DNA of 64,000 nt from Paenibacillus sp. SY21-1 (GCF_005222705.1 NZ_STGF01000021.1:59104-123103); one strand, 5' to 3'. Positions 40,387-48,113 are shown, numbered from the stretch's first letter. The notes: generated by a model not told the origin, from the sequence alone. Program-made: numbers and translations.

Positions 40387-42825
40387 CTATAATTGAACCG
40401 GCTGAACGCCGTTCAGTTTTTCAAAGTTTTTGCGAAGCTCATCGGTCTCCACTATTTTTTTCCAAGGATCTTCGTGAAGGCTGAGCGTCTCCTGAATGCG
40501 TTCGATAAGCGGCAGGCGGTCCTCAAGGTTTTCCAACGATTTCTTGACGTGTTCGATGCCTACGCGTTCAACCCATTGCGCAGTACGCTCGTTCCAGGAT
40601 GCTTCCTCACGGTACAGTTGCAAGAACGCATAAGCCCAGTGCAACACTTCGTCCTCTGTTTTCACGGTGCAAAGCAGATCGGTAGCACGAACCTTCACGC
40701 CGCCATTGCCTGCCACATGCAGCTCCCAGCCGCCGTCGATTGCGACGATGCCAAAATCCTTGATGGTTGCCTCCGCGCAGTTCCGCGGGCAGCCCGAAAC
40801 CGCAAGCTTGACCTTGGCCGGGGCATTCAGCCCTTCAAACGCTTTTTCCAGTTTGATGCCCATACCCATGGCATCCTGCGTGCCGAAGCGGCAGAACGTA
40901 TTGCCGACACAGGTTTTGACGGTACGGAGCGTCTTGCCGTAAGCGTGACCGGAGTTCATGCCAAGATCCTCCCACATTTGCGGCAAATCCTCTTTTTTCA
41001 CGCCCAGCAGGTCAAGCCGTTGTCCGCCTGTAAACTTAACGAGCGGAACATCGTATTTCTCAGCCACCTCGGCAATTTTTTTCAAGTCGCTTGGCGAGGT
41101 TACGCCTCCGTAAATACGCGGTACGACCGAATACGTGCCGTCCTTTTGAATGTTGCCGTGGAAGCGTTCGTTCGTAATCCGGGATTCATTCTCATCCGCG
41201 TATTCCGTTGGGTACAGCATGCCCAGGTAGTAGTTGAGCGCAGGACGGCATTTCGAGCAGCCCTCCGGGTTTTTCCAATCCAGAACATTCATGACTTCCT
41301 TGGTGCTCATCAGCCTCATGCGTTTGATTTCCGCTACAATCTCGTCGCGTGTATGGGTTGTGCATCCGCAAATGCCTTCCTTCGTCTCGGCAGCATTGTC
41401 GCCGGCATATAGATGAAGCAATCCTTCGACAAGCGGTTTGCACCCGCCGCAGGAAGCGGAGGCTTTCGTGCAGCTTTTGATCGCTCCCACCGTGTTGCAG
41501 CCTTTGTTCGTAATGGCGTCTGCAATCGTCGCTTTCGTAACGCCGTTACAGCCGCAGACGATCTCATCGTCCGGCATAGAGGCAAGCCGGCTGCTCCCGC
41601 CGCCCGATTGTCCGAGCAAATCCGAGGAAATGCCAAGCAAAATTTCCTTCTCGCGTCCTTCGATCGACTCGCCCTTCTTGATGGTGGCAAACAGCTCGGA
41701 GCCGTCCGACGTATCCCCGAATAGTACCGCGCCGATCAGCTTGCCGTCCTTAATGACAAGCTTTTTGTACGTGCCTGCGATGTCGTCCTGCAGCCTCAGC
41801 GAACGTGTGCCCGGCGATTCCTTGAACTCGCCCGCAGAGAAAACGTCCACGCCGGAAACCTTCAGCTTTGTGGAGGTAACGGAGCCTTCATAGCCTGCCG
41901 TTTCCACGCCGGCCAATGTTTTCGCCAGCACCGCGCCTTGCTCGTATAGCGGAGCTACAAGACCGTAGGCGATGCCGCGGTGCTCGGCGCATTCGCCTAC
42001 CGCATAAATATCGGGAACGCTCGTCTGCATAAAATCGTTAACGATAATGCCGCGTTTCACATCCAGCCCGGCGGACCTGGCAAGCTCAACATCCGGCTTG
42101 ATGCCGACGGCCATAACGACCAAGTCGCCGTCAACCTCTGTTCCATCGTTAAACGCAAGACCGGTTGCGCGTTTCTTGCCTTTAATGGAAGCTGTGCTTT
42201 TTTTCAGCAGAAATTGCATGCCTTGCGCCTCAAGCTCGCGCTGCAGCATTCGCGATGCGGCTTCGTCAAGCTGACGGTCCATCAGAAACGGGTTAATATG
42301 AACGACGTTTACTTCCATGCCGAGGTGAAGGAGGCCGCGCGCCGCCTCCAGCCCGAGCAGGCCGCCGCCGATAACGACAGCTTTTTTGTACTGCTTGGAC
42401 GCGTCGAGCATCGTTTCGCAGTCTTTGATGTCGCGGAAGCCGATGACGCCTTCCTTGTCCGCGCCAGGCAGAGGAAGAATAAAGGGATTGGAGCCCGTTG
42501 CGATAATCAGCGTATCATAGCCTACTTCAACGCCAAGATGCGAGGTGACCGTTTTCCGTTCGGTGTCGATTTTGGATACGGTGTGCCCTACATGCAGCGT
42601 AATGTTATTCTCTTTGTACCAGTCCCAGTCATTAATAACGATCTCTTGCATATCTGCGCCGCCCACAAGGACGGATGAAAGCATGATCCGATTATAGTTA
42701 GGATGAGGCTCCGCCCCAAAGATGGTGATGTCATATGCGTCCGGAGCTAGCTTAAGTAAATGCTCGATCGTCCGGACTCCCGCCATGCCGTTCCCGATTA
42801 ATACCAGCTTCCTTGTTGTAGCCAT
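40387..42825 (-). CDS. nirB: Nitrite reductase [NAD(P)H] large subunit NirB
   Basis: An 812-residue sirohaem enzyme reducing nitrite to ammonium with NAD(P)H. In order: FAD/NAD-binding reductase (1-390; LVLIGNGMAGVRTIEHLL, then GGGLLGLEAARG near 153), BFD-like [2Fe-2S] domains (about 415-530; CGCNGVTKATI and KASASCGGCKP), ferredoxin-like half domain (about 545-620) and sirohaem/4Fe-4S domain with TCVGNTFCRFG near 635 and SGCPRNCAEA near 677. GGAGAGACATACT precedes ATG 42825. It is first in the nirB-nirD-sumT operon, behind a GlnR/TnrA-boxed promoter and an ANTAR-type leader. No nitrate reductase subunits are in the window. Confidence 0.97.
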   Translation of the reverse strand: MATTRKLVLIGNGMAGVRTIEHLLKLAPDAYDITIFGAEPHPNYNRIMLSSVLVGGADMQEIVINDWDWYKENNITLHVGHTVSKIDTERKTVTSHLGVEVGYDTLIIATGSNPFILPLPGADKEGVIGFRDIKDCETMLDASKQYKKAVVIGGGLLGLEAARGLLHLGMEVNVVHINPFLMDRQLDEAASRMLQRELEAQGMQFLLKKSTASIKGKKRATGLAFNDGTEVDGDLVVMAVGIKPDVELARSAGLDVKRGIIVNDFMQTSVPDIYAVGECAEHRGIAYGLVAPLYEQGAVLAKTLAGVETAGYEGSVTSTKLKVSGVDVFSAGEFKESPGTRSLRLQDDIAGTYKKLVIKDGKLIGAVLFGDTSDGSELFATIKKGESIEGREKEILLGISSDLLGQSGGGSSRLASMPDDEIVCGCNGVTKATIADAITNKGCNTVGAIKSCTKASASCGGCKPLVEGLLHLYAGDNAAETKEGICGCTTHTRDEIVAEIKRMRLMSTKEVMNVLDWKNPEGCSKCRPALNYYLGMLYPTEYADENESRITNERFHGNIQKDGTYSVVPRIYGGVTSPSDLKKIAEVAEKYDVPLVKFTGGQRLDLLGVKKEDLPQMWEDLGMNSGHAYGKTLRTVKTCVGNTFCRFGTQDAMGMGIKLEKAFEGLNAPAKVKLAVSGCPRNCAEATIKDFGIVAIDGGWELHVAGNGGVKVRATDLLCTVKTEDEVLHWAYAFLQLYREEASWNERTAQWVERVGIEHVKKSLENLEDRLPLIERIQETLSLHEDPWKKIVETDELRKNFEKLNGVQPVQL

Positions 42826-42862
42826 AGTATGTCTCTCCTCTCAAACTCTGTCTGTAAAATCA

Positions 42863-42960
42863 CTAAAAGCCTGCCTCGCGCAGTCAGGGGCTACATAGCA
42901 ATCCCATTTGCGTGAAAGCAGGCTTCTTTGCCGCTTCAGACGAACACACCGTTGTATTCG
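42863..42960 (-). ncRNA. ANTAR-responsive two-hairpin antitermination leader of nirB
   Basis: Read on the minus strand. P1 (42960-42941): 7-bp stem CGAAUAC/GUGUUCG with hexaloop AACGGU. Linker UCUG. P2 (42936-42916): stem AAGCGGC/GCCUGCUU (one bulged U) with hexaloop AAAGAA. Both loops have A1 and G4, the ANTAR-binding signature. The 3' arm of P2 (42925-42918, AAGCCUGC) is also the 5' arm of a terminator closing with GCAGGCUUUU (42874-42865). P2 and terminator are mutually exclusive, so a protein that stabilises P2 allows read-through into nirB. Confidence 0.85.
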
Positions 42961-42984
42961 CGAAAATATGAATTTTATATCCTA

Positions 42985-43025
42985 ACTATACAATGCTCTC
43001 CAAACTTATGTCAATATAGTTGACA
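42985..43025 (-). promoter_or_regulatory. nirB promoter with GlnR/TnrA box
   Basis: On the minus strand TTGACA (43014-43009), 18 bases, TATAGT (42990-42985). The -35 lies inside TGTCA-N7-TGACA (43009-43025), a perfect TGTNAN7TNACA nitrogen-regulator box, part of a larger perfect inverted repeat with AAACTTATGTCA-type arms (about 43002-43032). Overlap with the -35 suggests repression by GlnR under nitrogen excess. Confidence 0.8.
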
Positions 43026-43049
43026 TAAGTTTTCGATAAAAGTTGGGTG

Positions 43050-43087
43050 ATGACAGTGAATGTGGTTTTATGTTATATATAGTTACA
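43050..43087 (+). promoter_or_regulatory. Promoter and second GlnR/TnrA box upstream of the ANTAR gene
   Basis: TGTTA-N7-TTACA at 43071-43087 is a second perfect TGTNAN7TNACA match. It overlaps a plausible promoter for the plus strand, ATGACA (43050-43055) and TATATA (43074-43079). It ends 12 bases before the ribosome site of the ANTAR gene. Confidence 0.7.
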
Positions 43088-43117
43088 ATGATATCGGCTA
43101 GGAGGGGGCGCTTCATC

Positions 43118-43732
43118 ATGCGTTCTATGTTAGTATTTGAGCGACAGGCGGATAAAGCGGCAGGTGCGGCCCCTCAGCTCGGGCAGCCCGTAAAAAGAGA
43201 AACGCCAAAGTTTGTTTTGGAATCGTACGGCTATCATGTGATGCGGGCTCTCGATGAGCAGACAGCCGAGCAGCGCATGGGAAATGCCGACGCCGTTATC
43301 TTTCATGTGCCGCTAGGCGAGGTGAAGGCTATGGCGCGCAAGCTGTTGAAGGTGAGGACGGCGCCGCTCCTGTGGTGGTGCAATACCGACAATGTGGCGC
43401 AATCGGCGGCGTTCTGCGATGATGACGTGCCGATCGACGGCATCGTAACGCCAACGATGAGCGAGCATGAGGTGCATTGGGCGCTTCATTTTGCATCCAA
43501 GCAGTGCTTTGAACGGCAGCAGTGGATCAATGAAAAGAAGCAGATGGAAGCGCGGCTGGAAGAACGGAAATGGATCGATATGGCGAAGGGGATTTTGTGC
43601 AAAATTAAAAATATCTCCGAAGCGGAAGCGTATGAGGTGCTGCGCAAGCAAGCGATGAATGAACGAAAACGGATGGTGGATGTCGCAACGTCGATTGTCA
43701 AGGTGTATCAAATACTTCAGGAGCAAAAATAA
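43118..43732 (+). CDS. ANTAR-domain transcription antiterminator with degenerate receiver
   Basis: A 204-residue RNA-binding regulator. Residues 1-125 form a receiver-like fold, but the position of the phospho-acceptor Asp is His63 (AVIFHVP in place of the usual LLD pattern), so ordinary phosphorylation is unlikely. A helix (about 130-150) leads to the ANTAR domain at about 151-195 (ERKWIDMAKGILCKIKNIS, then EAYEVLRKQAM). AGGAGGGGG sets ATG 43118. It is divergent from nirB, whose leader carries the matching twin hexaloop hairpins, and so is most likely the nitrate/nitrite-responsive antiterminator. It could be called NasT/NasR-like in role, but no NasS sensor is present. Confidence 0.9.
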   Translation: MRSMLVFERQADKAAGAAPQLGQPVKRETPKFVLESYGYHVMRALDEQTAEQRMGNADAVIFHVPLGEVKAMARKLLKVRTAPLLWWCNTDNVAQSAAFCDDDVPIDGIVTPTMSEHEVHWALHFASKQCFERQQWINEKKQMEARLEERKWIDMAKGILCKIKNISEAEAYEVLRKQAMNERKRMVDVATSIVKVYQILQEQK

Positions 43733-43744
43733 GGGGGCCTTGCC

Positions 43745-44785
43745 ATGATTACAAGCCTGTTGAAGGAAGTCGGACGCGGAAAGCGGGGGGCTCGCGATTT
43801 GAACTATGACGAAGCGTTGCTGGCAGCCGAGATGATTCTGGAGCTGAAGGCGTCGCCGGCGCAGATCGGCGCTTTCTTTATCGCGGAGCGAATGAAGATG
43901 GAAAGCGTGGAAGAGCTGGAGGCCTTTGTCGTCATGTGCCGCAAGTATGCCTATCGCGCGCCAATTCAAACGGGTATCGATTGCGCAGGGCCTTACGATG
44001 GGCGTAAAAAGACGTTTATCGCCACGTTTCCGACCGCTTTTCTGCTGGCTTCCGCCGGTCTGCCTGTAACGCTGCACGGCGCGGCTTCGCTGCCGCCGAA
44101 ATGGGGCATTTCGTTGCAGGATTTGCTGGCGCAAGCGGACATTGCCGCGCATATGCTCTCCCGCGAGCATATTATTGGCACAGCCTCCCAAACCGGCGTG
44201 CTCTATGTTCCTTCGGAGGAATGGTGCCCGCCGCTCAAGGCGCTTCGCTCCATCCGCGAGGAGCTTGGCATGCGGACGATTCTCAACACGGCCGAAAAGC
44301 TGATCGATTATTCGCACTCGCCGTATTTGGTGTTCGGTGTATATCACAATACGGTGTTTGAACGAATCGCCAAGCTATCCCAGCATCTGGCCTACGACAA
44401 GGCGCTGATCGTACAAGGAGCAGAGGGCTCGGAGGATCTGTTCATTGAGCGGCCGACACGCACGTATATCGTGGAGAACGGTCAAGCGCGCCTGCATGTC
44501 ATTGATCCGGACAGCTTTGGCTTGGAAACGCCTGTGCCGGATATGAACTGGACGGCGCAAGAGCAGCTTCGTACGGCCGAAGCGGTTCTCCAAGGCAACG
44601 GACATGTCGCTTTTACGAATCAGACCTTGCTTAACGGAGCGGTCAGGCTGCACTTGGCCGGGCGGGTCGATTCCGTCGAGGAAGGGCTTTACACATGCAA
44701 GGACTTGCTCGAAACCGGCGCTGCTTGGGAGCTGTATCGCCAGTGGAAGCATGCGATGCGAAGCGAAGGCGTGTTGTCGCGTTAA
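43745..44785 (+). CDS. Anthranilate phosphoribosyltransferase-like protein (TrpD2/YbiB type)
   Basis: A 346-residue protein of the nucleoside phosphorylase/phosphoribosyltransferase class III fold. The N-terminal helical domain (LNYDEALLAAEMILELKASPAQIGAFF split across 20-45) and the glycine-rich substrate strand are recognisable. The motif that binds PRPP in true TrpD is replaced (DCAGPYDGRKKT), as in the YbiB/TrpD2 group, which bind nucleic acid in E. coli. It follows the ANTAR gene by 12 bases and is not near trp genes, so tryptophan synthesis is unlikely. Its role in nitrogen control is an inference from position. Confidence 0.82.
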   Translation: MITSLLKEVGRGKRGARDLNYDEALLAAEMILELKASPAQIGAFFIAERMKMESVEELEAFVVMCRKYAYRAPIQTGIDCAGPYDGRKKTFIATFPTAFLLASAGLPVTLHGAASLPPKWGISLQDLLAQADIAAHMLSREHIIGTASQTGVLYVPSEEWCPPLKALRSIREELGMRTILNTAEKLIDYSHSPYLVFGVYHNTVFERIAKLSQHLAYDKALIVQGAEGSEDLFIERPTRTYIVENGQARLHVIDPDSFGLETPVPDMNWTAQEQLRTAEAVLQGNGHVAFTNQTLLNGAVRLHLAGRVDSVEEGLYTCKDLLETGAAWELYRQWKHAMRSEGVLSR

Positions 44786-44810
44786 AGCTAATAGAGAAAT
44801 GATTCCTTTT

Positions 44811-44868
44811 ATAGCTAAGCTGTCAAATTCCGAGCTGCATTCGGTTATTGGCGGCTTGGCTATTTTTT
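44811..44868 (+). terminator. Terminator of the ANTAR-trpD2 unit
   Basis: ATAGCTAAGC (44811-44820) pairs with GCTTGGCTAT (44854-44863, one G-U) around an inner CCGA/TCGG hairpin, followed by a T-run. Confidence 0.8.
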
Positions 44869-44945
44869 GTTTAGTTGCAGGGTAGCCGGATACAGCATTC
44901 TTTTTTATAGTAGTTGTATGGAAAGTTAGAACACCGAACAAAAAA

Positions 44946-45112
44946 CTAGGACGTGTCTGAGAACGCTGAGGACAGCAAACGTTGCCGAATTATCGTTCGA
45001 TGCAAGGCGCGTTTGTGAAGGTGCACCGGGGGTACATCAAGCAAACGGAACGAAGCAGGGGGCGAAAAGACGGTGAAAGGCGCCACTGAACGGGTTTTCG
45101 GACACGCCCTAG
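44946..45112. repeat. MITE-like structured repeat, 167 bp
   Basis: Imperfect terminal inverted repeats of about 18 bp (CTAGGACGTGTCTGAGAA at the left; the right end reads CTAGGGCGTGTCCGAAAA on the other strand, 15 of 18 equal) bound a sequence with strong internal complementarity: CGTTTG/CAAACG around GGTGCACC/GGTACA. It codes for nothing. I recall similar interspersed elements in Paenibacillaceae genomes, but only one copy lies in this window. It sits between the trpD2 terminator and the glycerate kinase gene. Confidence 0.6.
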
Positions 45113-45142
45113 GCTAGAACTCTATTAAATGAGGTGAAGAGC

Positions 45143-46312
45143 TTGAAAATTATTGTAGCTCCCGATTCTTATAAGGGCTGTCTTCATAGCTATGAGGTCG
45201 CTGAATACATGACGCAAGGAATTTTGGAGGCATATCCGCAAGCGGAGGTTCAGCAAATGGCCATTGCCGATGGCGGGGAGGGCAGCGTGCAAGCGATTAT
45301 TCGCGGTTCAGGCGGCAGCTTCCATCGGGTGCAGGTTCGTGGTCCGCTTGGGGATCCGGTGCTTGCCGAGTTTGGGATTTTGAAGGATGGGAAGACGGCT
45401 GTCATTGAAGCGGCTGCGGCCTCCGGGCTGACGTTAATTCCGCCGGAGCAACGGAATCCGCTGCTTGCATCTACTTACGGGACGGGAGAAGTGATCCGTG
45501 AGGCGCTGCAGCTAGGCTGCCGGAAGCTGATTATCGGAATCGGAGGCAGCGCGACGAATGACGGCGGAGCAGGGATGGCGCAGGCGCTCGGAGTACGCTT
45601 TTTAAACAAGGCCGGCGAAGAAATAGGCTATGGGGGCGGCGAGCTGGAACGGATCGACCGAATCGACGTATCTGGGCTGGATTCTCGTCTTGCTGATTGT
45701 GAATGCGTAATCGCAAGCGATGTGTCCAACCCGCTCTGTGGAGACAATGGCGCTTCTGCCGTCTATGGACCGCAAAAGGGGGCAACGCCCGAAATGGTCG
45801 CCAGACTGGATAAAGGTCTGCTTCAACTAAGCCAAATCATTAGCAAGGAACTTGGCTGCGATATTGCGGAAGTGCCGGGTGCGGGCGCAGCGGGCGGACT
45901 TGGCGGGGGGTTGATCGCTTTTTTGTCTGCGAGAATGGAACGAGGCATCGATATAGTACTGCAAGCGGCCGATTTCGAGAATAAGGTGCAGCAGGCGGAT
46001 TTGGTGCTGACGGGTGAGGGGAGTACGGACCGCCAGACGGCATTCGGCAAAGCGGCCGCAGGCCTGGCAAAAATCGCTAAACAGTACGATGTTCCGGTTA
46101 TTTGTCTATCGGGCGGCATTTCGACGGATGCTTTAGCGGTACAAGCCTTGTATGAGCAGGGCATTGATGTCATCGTGGGAGCTGCACAGCGGCCTATGCC
46201 GTTGGAGGAGGCTATAGAGAAAGCGCCCGAGCTCATCCGACACGCCGCTGCTTCACTCATCAGGACAATCATGCTAGGAAAAAGAATGAACGATGGAAAG
46301 GCTGAACATTAA
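45143..46312 (+). CDS. Glycerate kinase
   Basis: A 389-residue class II-fold glycerate kinase (GlxK/GarK family) phosphorylating D-glycerate, usually to 2-phosphoglycerate. It opens with KIIVAPDSYKGCL and has IGIGGSATNDGGAGMAQALG near residue 130, VPGAGAAGGLGGGL near 250 and LTGEGSTDRQT near 291. The start is TTG 45143 behind GAGGTGA; GTG 45134 forms part of that ribosome site. There is no glycolate or glucarate operon around it; it appears to be a single gene. Its end forms a 9-bp inverted repeat (46286-46294, 46312-46320) facing the convergent monooxygenase gene. Confidence 0.93.
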   Translation: MKIIVAPDSYKGCLHSYEVAEYMTQGILEAYPQAEVQQMAIADGGEGSVQAIIRGSGGSFHRVQVRGPLGDPVLAEFGILKDGKTAVIEAAAASGLTLIPPEQRNPLLASTYGTGEVIREALQLGCRKLIIGIGGSATNDGGAGMAQALGVRFLNKAGEEIGYGGGELERIDRIDVSGLDSRLADCECVIASDVSNPLCGDNGASAVYGPQKGATPEMVARLDKGLLQLSQIISKELGCDIAEVPGAGAAGGLGGGLIAFLSARMERGIDIVLQAADFENKVQQADLVLTGEGSTDRQTAFGKAAAGLAKIAKQYDVPVICLSGGISTDALAVQALYEQGIDVIVGAAQRPMPLEEAIEKAPELIRHAAASLIRTIMLGKRMNDGKAEH

Positions 46313-46332
46313 TCGTTCATGCAGGGAGTCAT

Positions 46333-46629
46333 TTAGCGTTGGACCGCTTCTCCGGCAAAAATCGCCACATTCATAGGAGCAGCCATAAACGCTTTGGCTT
46401 CTGCAACAAAGCTCTGAAAATGAGCGCTGGCATTGTGTGCCGCAATCGCTGCTTCATCTTTCCATAGCTCAATCATCGTGTAATGGCCTTCGTGCTCTGT
46501 ATGTTTGGTCAAATCATAGCTAATATTGCCTTCTTCGTTGCGTGTTGCCGCAATAAGTCCTTTGGCTGCGTCCAGAAAAGCTTGCTCCTGATCGGATTTA
46601 ACGTGAAGATGCGCATGGATGATAAGCAT
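46333..46629 (-). CDS. Antibiotic-biosynthesis-monooxygenase (ABM) family protein, YgiN-like
   Basis: A 98-residue dimeric alpha/beta-barrel (ABM) protein. Family features are MLIIHAHLHVKSDQEQ at the start, GNISYDLTKH near residue 35, and MIELWKDEAAIAAHNASAHF near 52-71. YgiN-type members oxidise quinols or handle quinone/redox stress; others degrade haem, but the pattern here favours YgiN. GGAGG precedes ATG 46629. It is the last gene of a MarR-nitroreductase-ABM operon, consistent with defence against quinones or other electrophiles. Confidence 0.9.
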   Translation of the reverse strand: MLIIHAHLHVKSDQEQAFLDAAKGLIAATRNEEGNISYDLTKHTEHEGHYTMIELWKDEAAIAAHNASAHFQSFVAEAKAFMAAPMNVAIFAGEAVQR

Positions 46630-46721
46630 GATAATAAACCTCCATTGGTGTGTTTTGAAATACTAAAAAGATGTAGGCTCTGTGATTTTTTCGTGTTGCT
46701 CTCTTCTGTTTAAGCCGTTGT

Positions 46722-47360
46722 TTATGCCCAGATGGTAGTGGTTTCAACGGGCAGACGATACGATTCGCGTCCTTCGGTTGCCGCCTTGCCGATGGAAATC
46801 AGCATAACCGGCTGATAGCGCTCTTTGTCCATCCCGTATGCCTCGGCAATTTGCGCTTTCTCGTAGCCGCCAATCGGATTGGTATCGTAGCCGTGAGCAC
46901 GAGCGATCAGCATGAGCTGCATAGAAGCGAGGCCCGCATCAATCAGATTGACGTCGCGCAAGTCAGCTTGCGAGATATTGTCATAATAAGGCTTGTAATT
47001 GTTCATCATCATTTCCCGAACCTCTTGCGGCATATAACCAAGCTCTACGGATTTAGCTGAAATATCATCCATATAATCGCTGTTCTTCATATCAATAAAT
47101 ACGGCAATGACGGCCGATGATGTCAGCACTTGGGTCTGATTGAATTTGGCTAATGGAGCAAGCTTTGCTTTGCCTTCCTCGCTATCAATGACGAGGAAGC
47201 GCCAAGGCTGCATATTGACAGATGACGGGGCGCGGGATGCTTTCTCCAGAATGACGGTCATTTCTTCACGGCTTATTTTTACGGCGGGATCATAAGCTTT
47301 GACCGATCGGCGTCCTAACACGATATCATTAAAATCATTGGATTGTTGAAAATGGCTCAT
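46722..47360 (-). CDS. NAD(P)H nitroreductase-family flavoprotein
   Basis: A 212-residue FMN-dependent nitroreductase-family protein (YodC/YdgI-like), reducing nitroaromatics, quinones or similar electrophiles. FMN-phosphate contacts are RRSVKAYDP near the start and later GGYEKAQIAEAYG; the SRAPSSVNMQPWRFLVID segment near residues 41-58 is typical. AAGGAGG precedes ATG 47360, 24 bases after the marR stop. Cotranscription with a MarR repressor and an ABM protein points to induction by quinone or thiol-reactive stress, as in MhqR/YodB systems. Confidence 0.93.
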   Translation of the reverse strand: MSHFQQSNDFNDIVLGRRSVKAYDPAVKISREEMTVILEKASRAPSSVNMQPWRFLVIDSEEGKAKLAPLAKFNQTQVLTSSAVIAVFIDMKNSDYMDDISAKSVELGYMPQEVREMMMNNYKPYYDNISQADLRDVNLIDAGLASMQLMLIARAHGYDTNPIGGYEKAQIAEAYGMDKERYQPVMLISIGKAATEGRESYRLPVETTTIWA

Positions 47361-47384
47361 ATAAAATCCTCCTTAGGGATGGGG

Positions 47385-47804
47385 TTAGAGATTGTTTTGC
47401 ATGCGTTCCAGGTAATTCGCCAACTGCTCGATTTCAATCTCGTTGAAGTCCTGCATAAGCTGGTTCATAAAATTGGCTTTCTCCGTTTTGTAGCCGTCAA
47501 TATGCTTCCGGCCTTCATCTGTAAGGTGAACGATCGTGACACGATTGTCTTCGGCGCTTTTGCGTCTTTGGACCATGCCTTCCGTCTCAAGCTGCTTAAG
47601 ATGACGGGTAATAGCCGCGCTGTCGATGTTGATCGCCTTCTGGAGCATGGTTTGATTAATTTCTTCTACCTGATCGAGCTTATGAAGAATTTCGAACCGT
47701 GACGAGCTGATGCCTGTACAACGTTCAAACTTGGGACTGAGCTTGTTGCGCAATCCGTTAAGCAAATTGAAAATATGTTCTTCCTTGGAAACATGACGTG
47801 TCAT
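47385..47804 (-). CDS. MarR-family transcriptional regulator
   Basis: A 139-residue winged-helix MarR protein: dimer helices at both ends, the recognition helix in SAAITRHLKQLETEGMVQRR and the wing VTIVHLTDEG. It has no cysteine in the N-terminal part; the single Cys near residue 27 (FERCTGISSSRFEIL) could be a redox sensor as in YodB-type regulators. It is first gene of the operon and its promoter carries three TTGAN4TCAA palindromes at exact 15-bp spacing, so it probably represses itself and the two enzymes downstream. Confidence 0.93.
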   Translation of the reverse strand: MTRHVSKEEHIFNLLNGLRNKLSPKFERCTGISSSRFEILHKLDQVEEINQTMLQKAINIDSAAITRHLKQLETEGMVQRRKSAEDNRVTIVHLTDEGRKHIDGYKTEKANFMNQLMQDFNEIEIEQLANYLERMQNNL

Positions 47805-47959
47805 GGCTAGACCTCCCGGGTGTATCTGGACATGAGCAATGGCGCATACTAACGAATAAAGCTGACTGCCTGTCTGCGTGCAGCTCTCGGCTAACAGAAT
47901 CTGAGTAATGGGCTATGGCTGATTGAAGCGTTGAGACATCCGTAATAATCCGCCAATCG

Positions 47960-48032
47960 TTGATGTATCAATAGTTGATTAGTCAATCATTGATAGCTCA
48001 ACTAATATAACACGCTTTATTTTCTTTTGCAA
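47960..48032 (-). promoter_or_regulatory. marR operon promoter with three phased operators
   Basis: On the minus strand TTGCAA (48032-48027), 17 bases, TATATT (48009-48004). Directly downstream are three 12-bp palindromes of form TTGAN4TCAA at 47990-48001, 47975-47986 and 47960-47971, starting exactly 15 bp apart. The first abuts the -10 and the others cover the start region, so the layout is that of repression. Confidence 0.8.
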
Positions 48033-48053
48033 CAACAGCTTGATTAGCCTTTT

Positions 48054-48098
48054 AAAAAAACAGGCACTGGTCGCGATTCTTAACGCAGCCAATGCCTG
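48054..48098 (-). terminator. Terminator of the two-component/ABC operon
   Basis: CAGGCACTGG pairs with the facing CCAATGCCTG (48061-48070, 48089-48098), and a seven-T run follows on the minus strand. It lies 15 bases past the permease stop. Confidence 0.9.
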
Positions 48099-48113
48099 TT
48101 TGTATGAGGTTCG

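Noticed and set aside
40393..41412. A 339-codon plus-strand frame opposite nirB
   Set aside because: Antisense to the sirohaem domain region; no ribosome site or motif.
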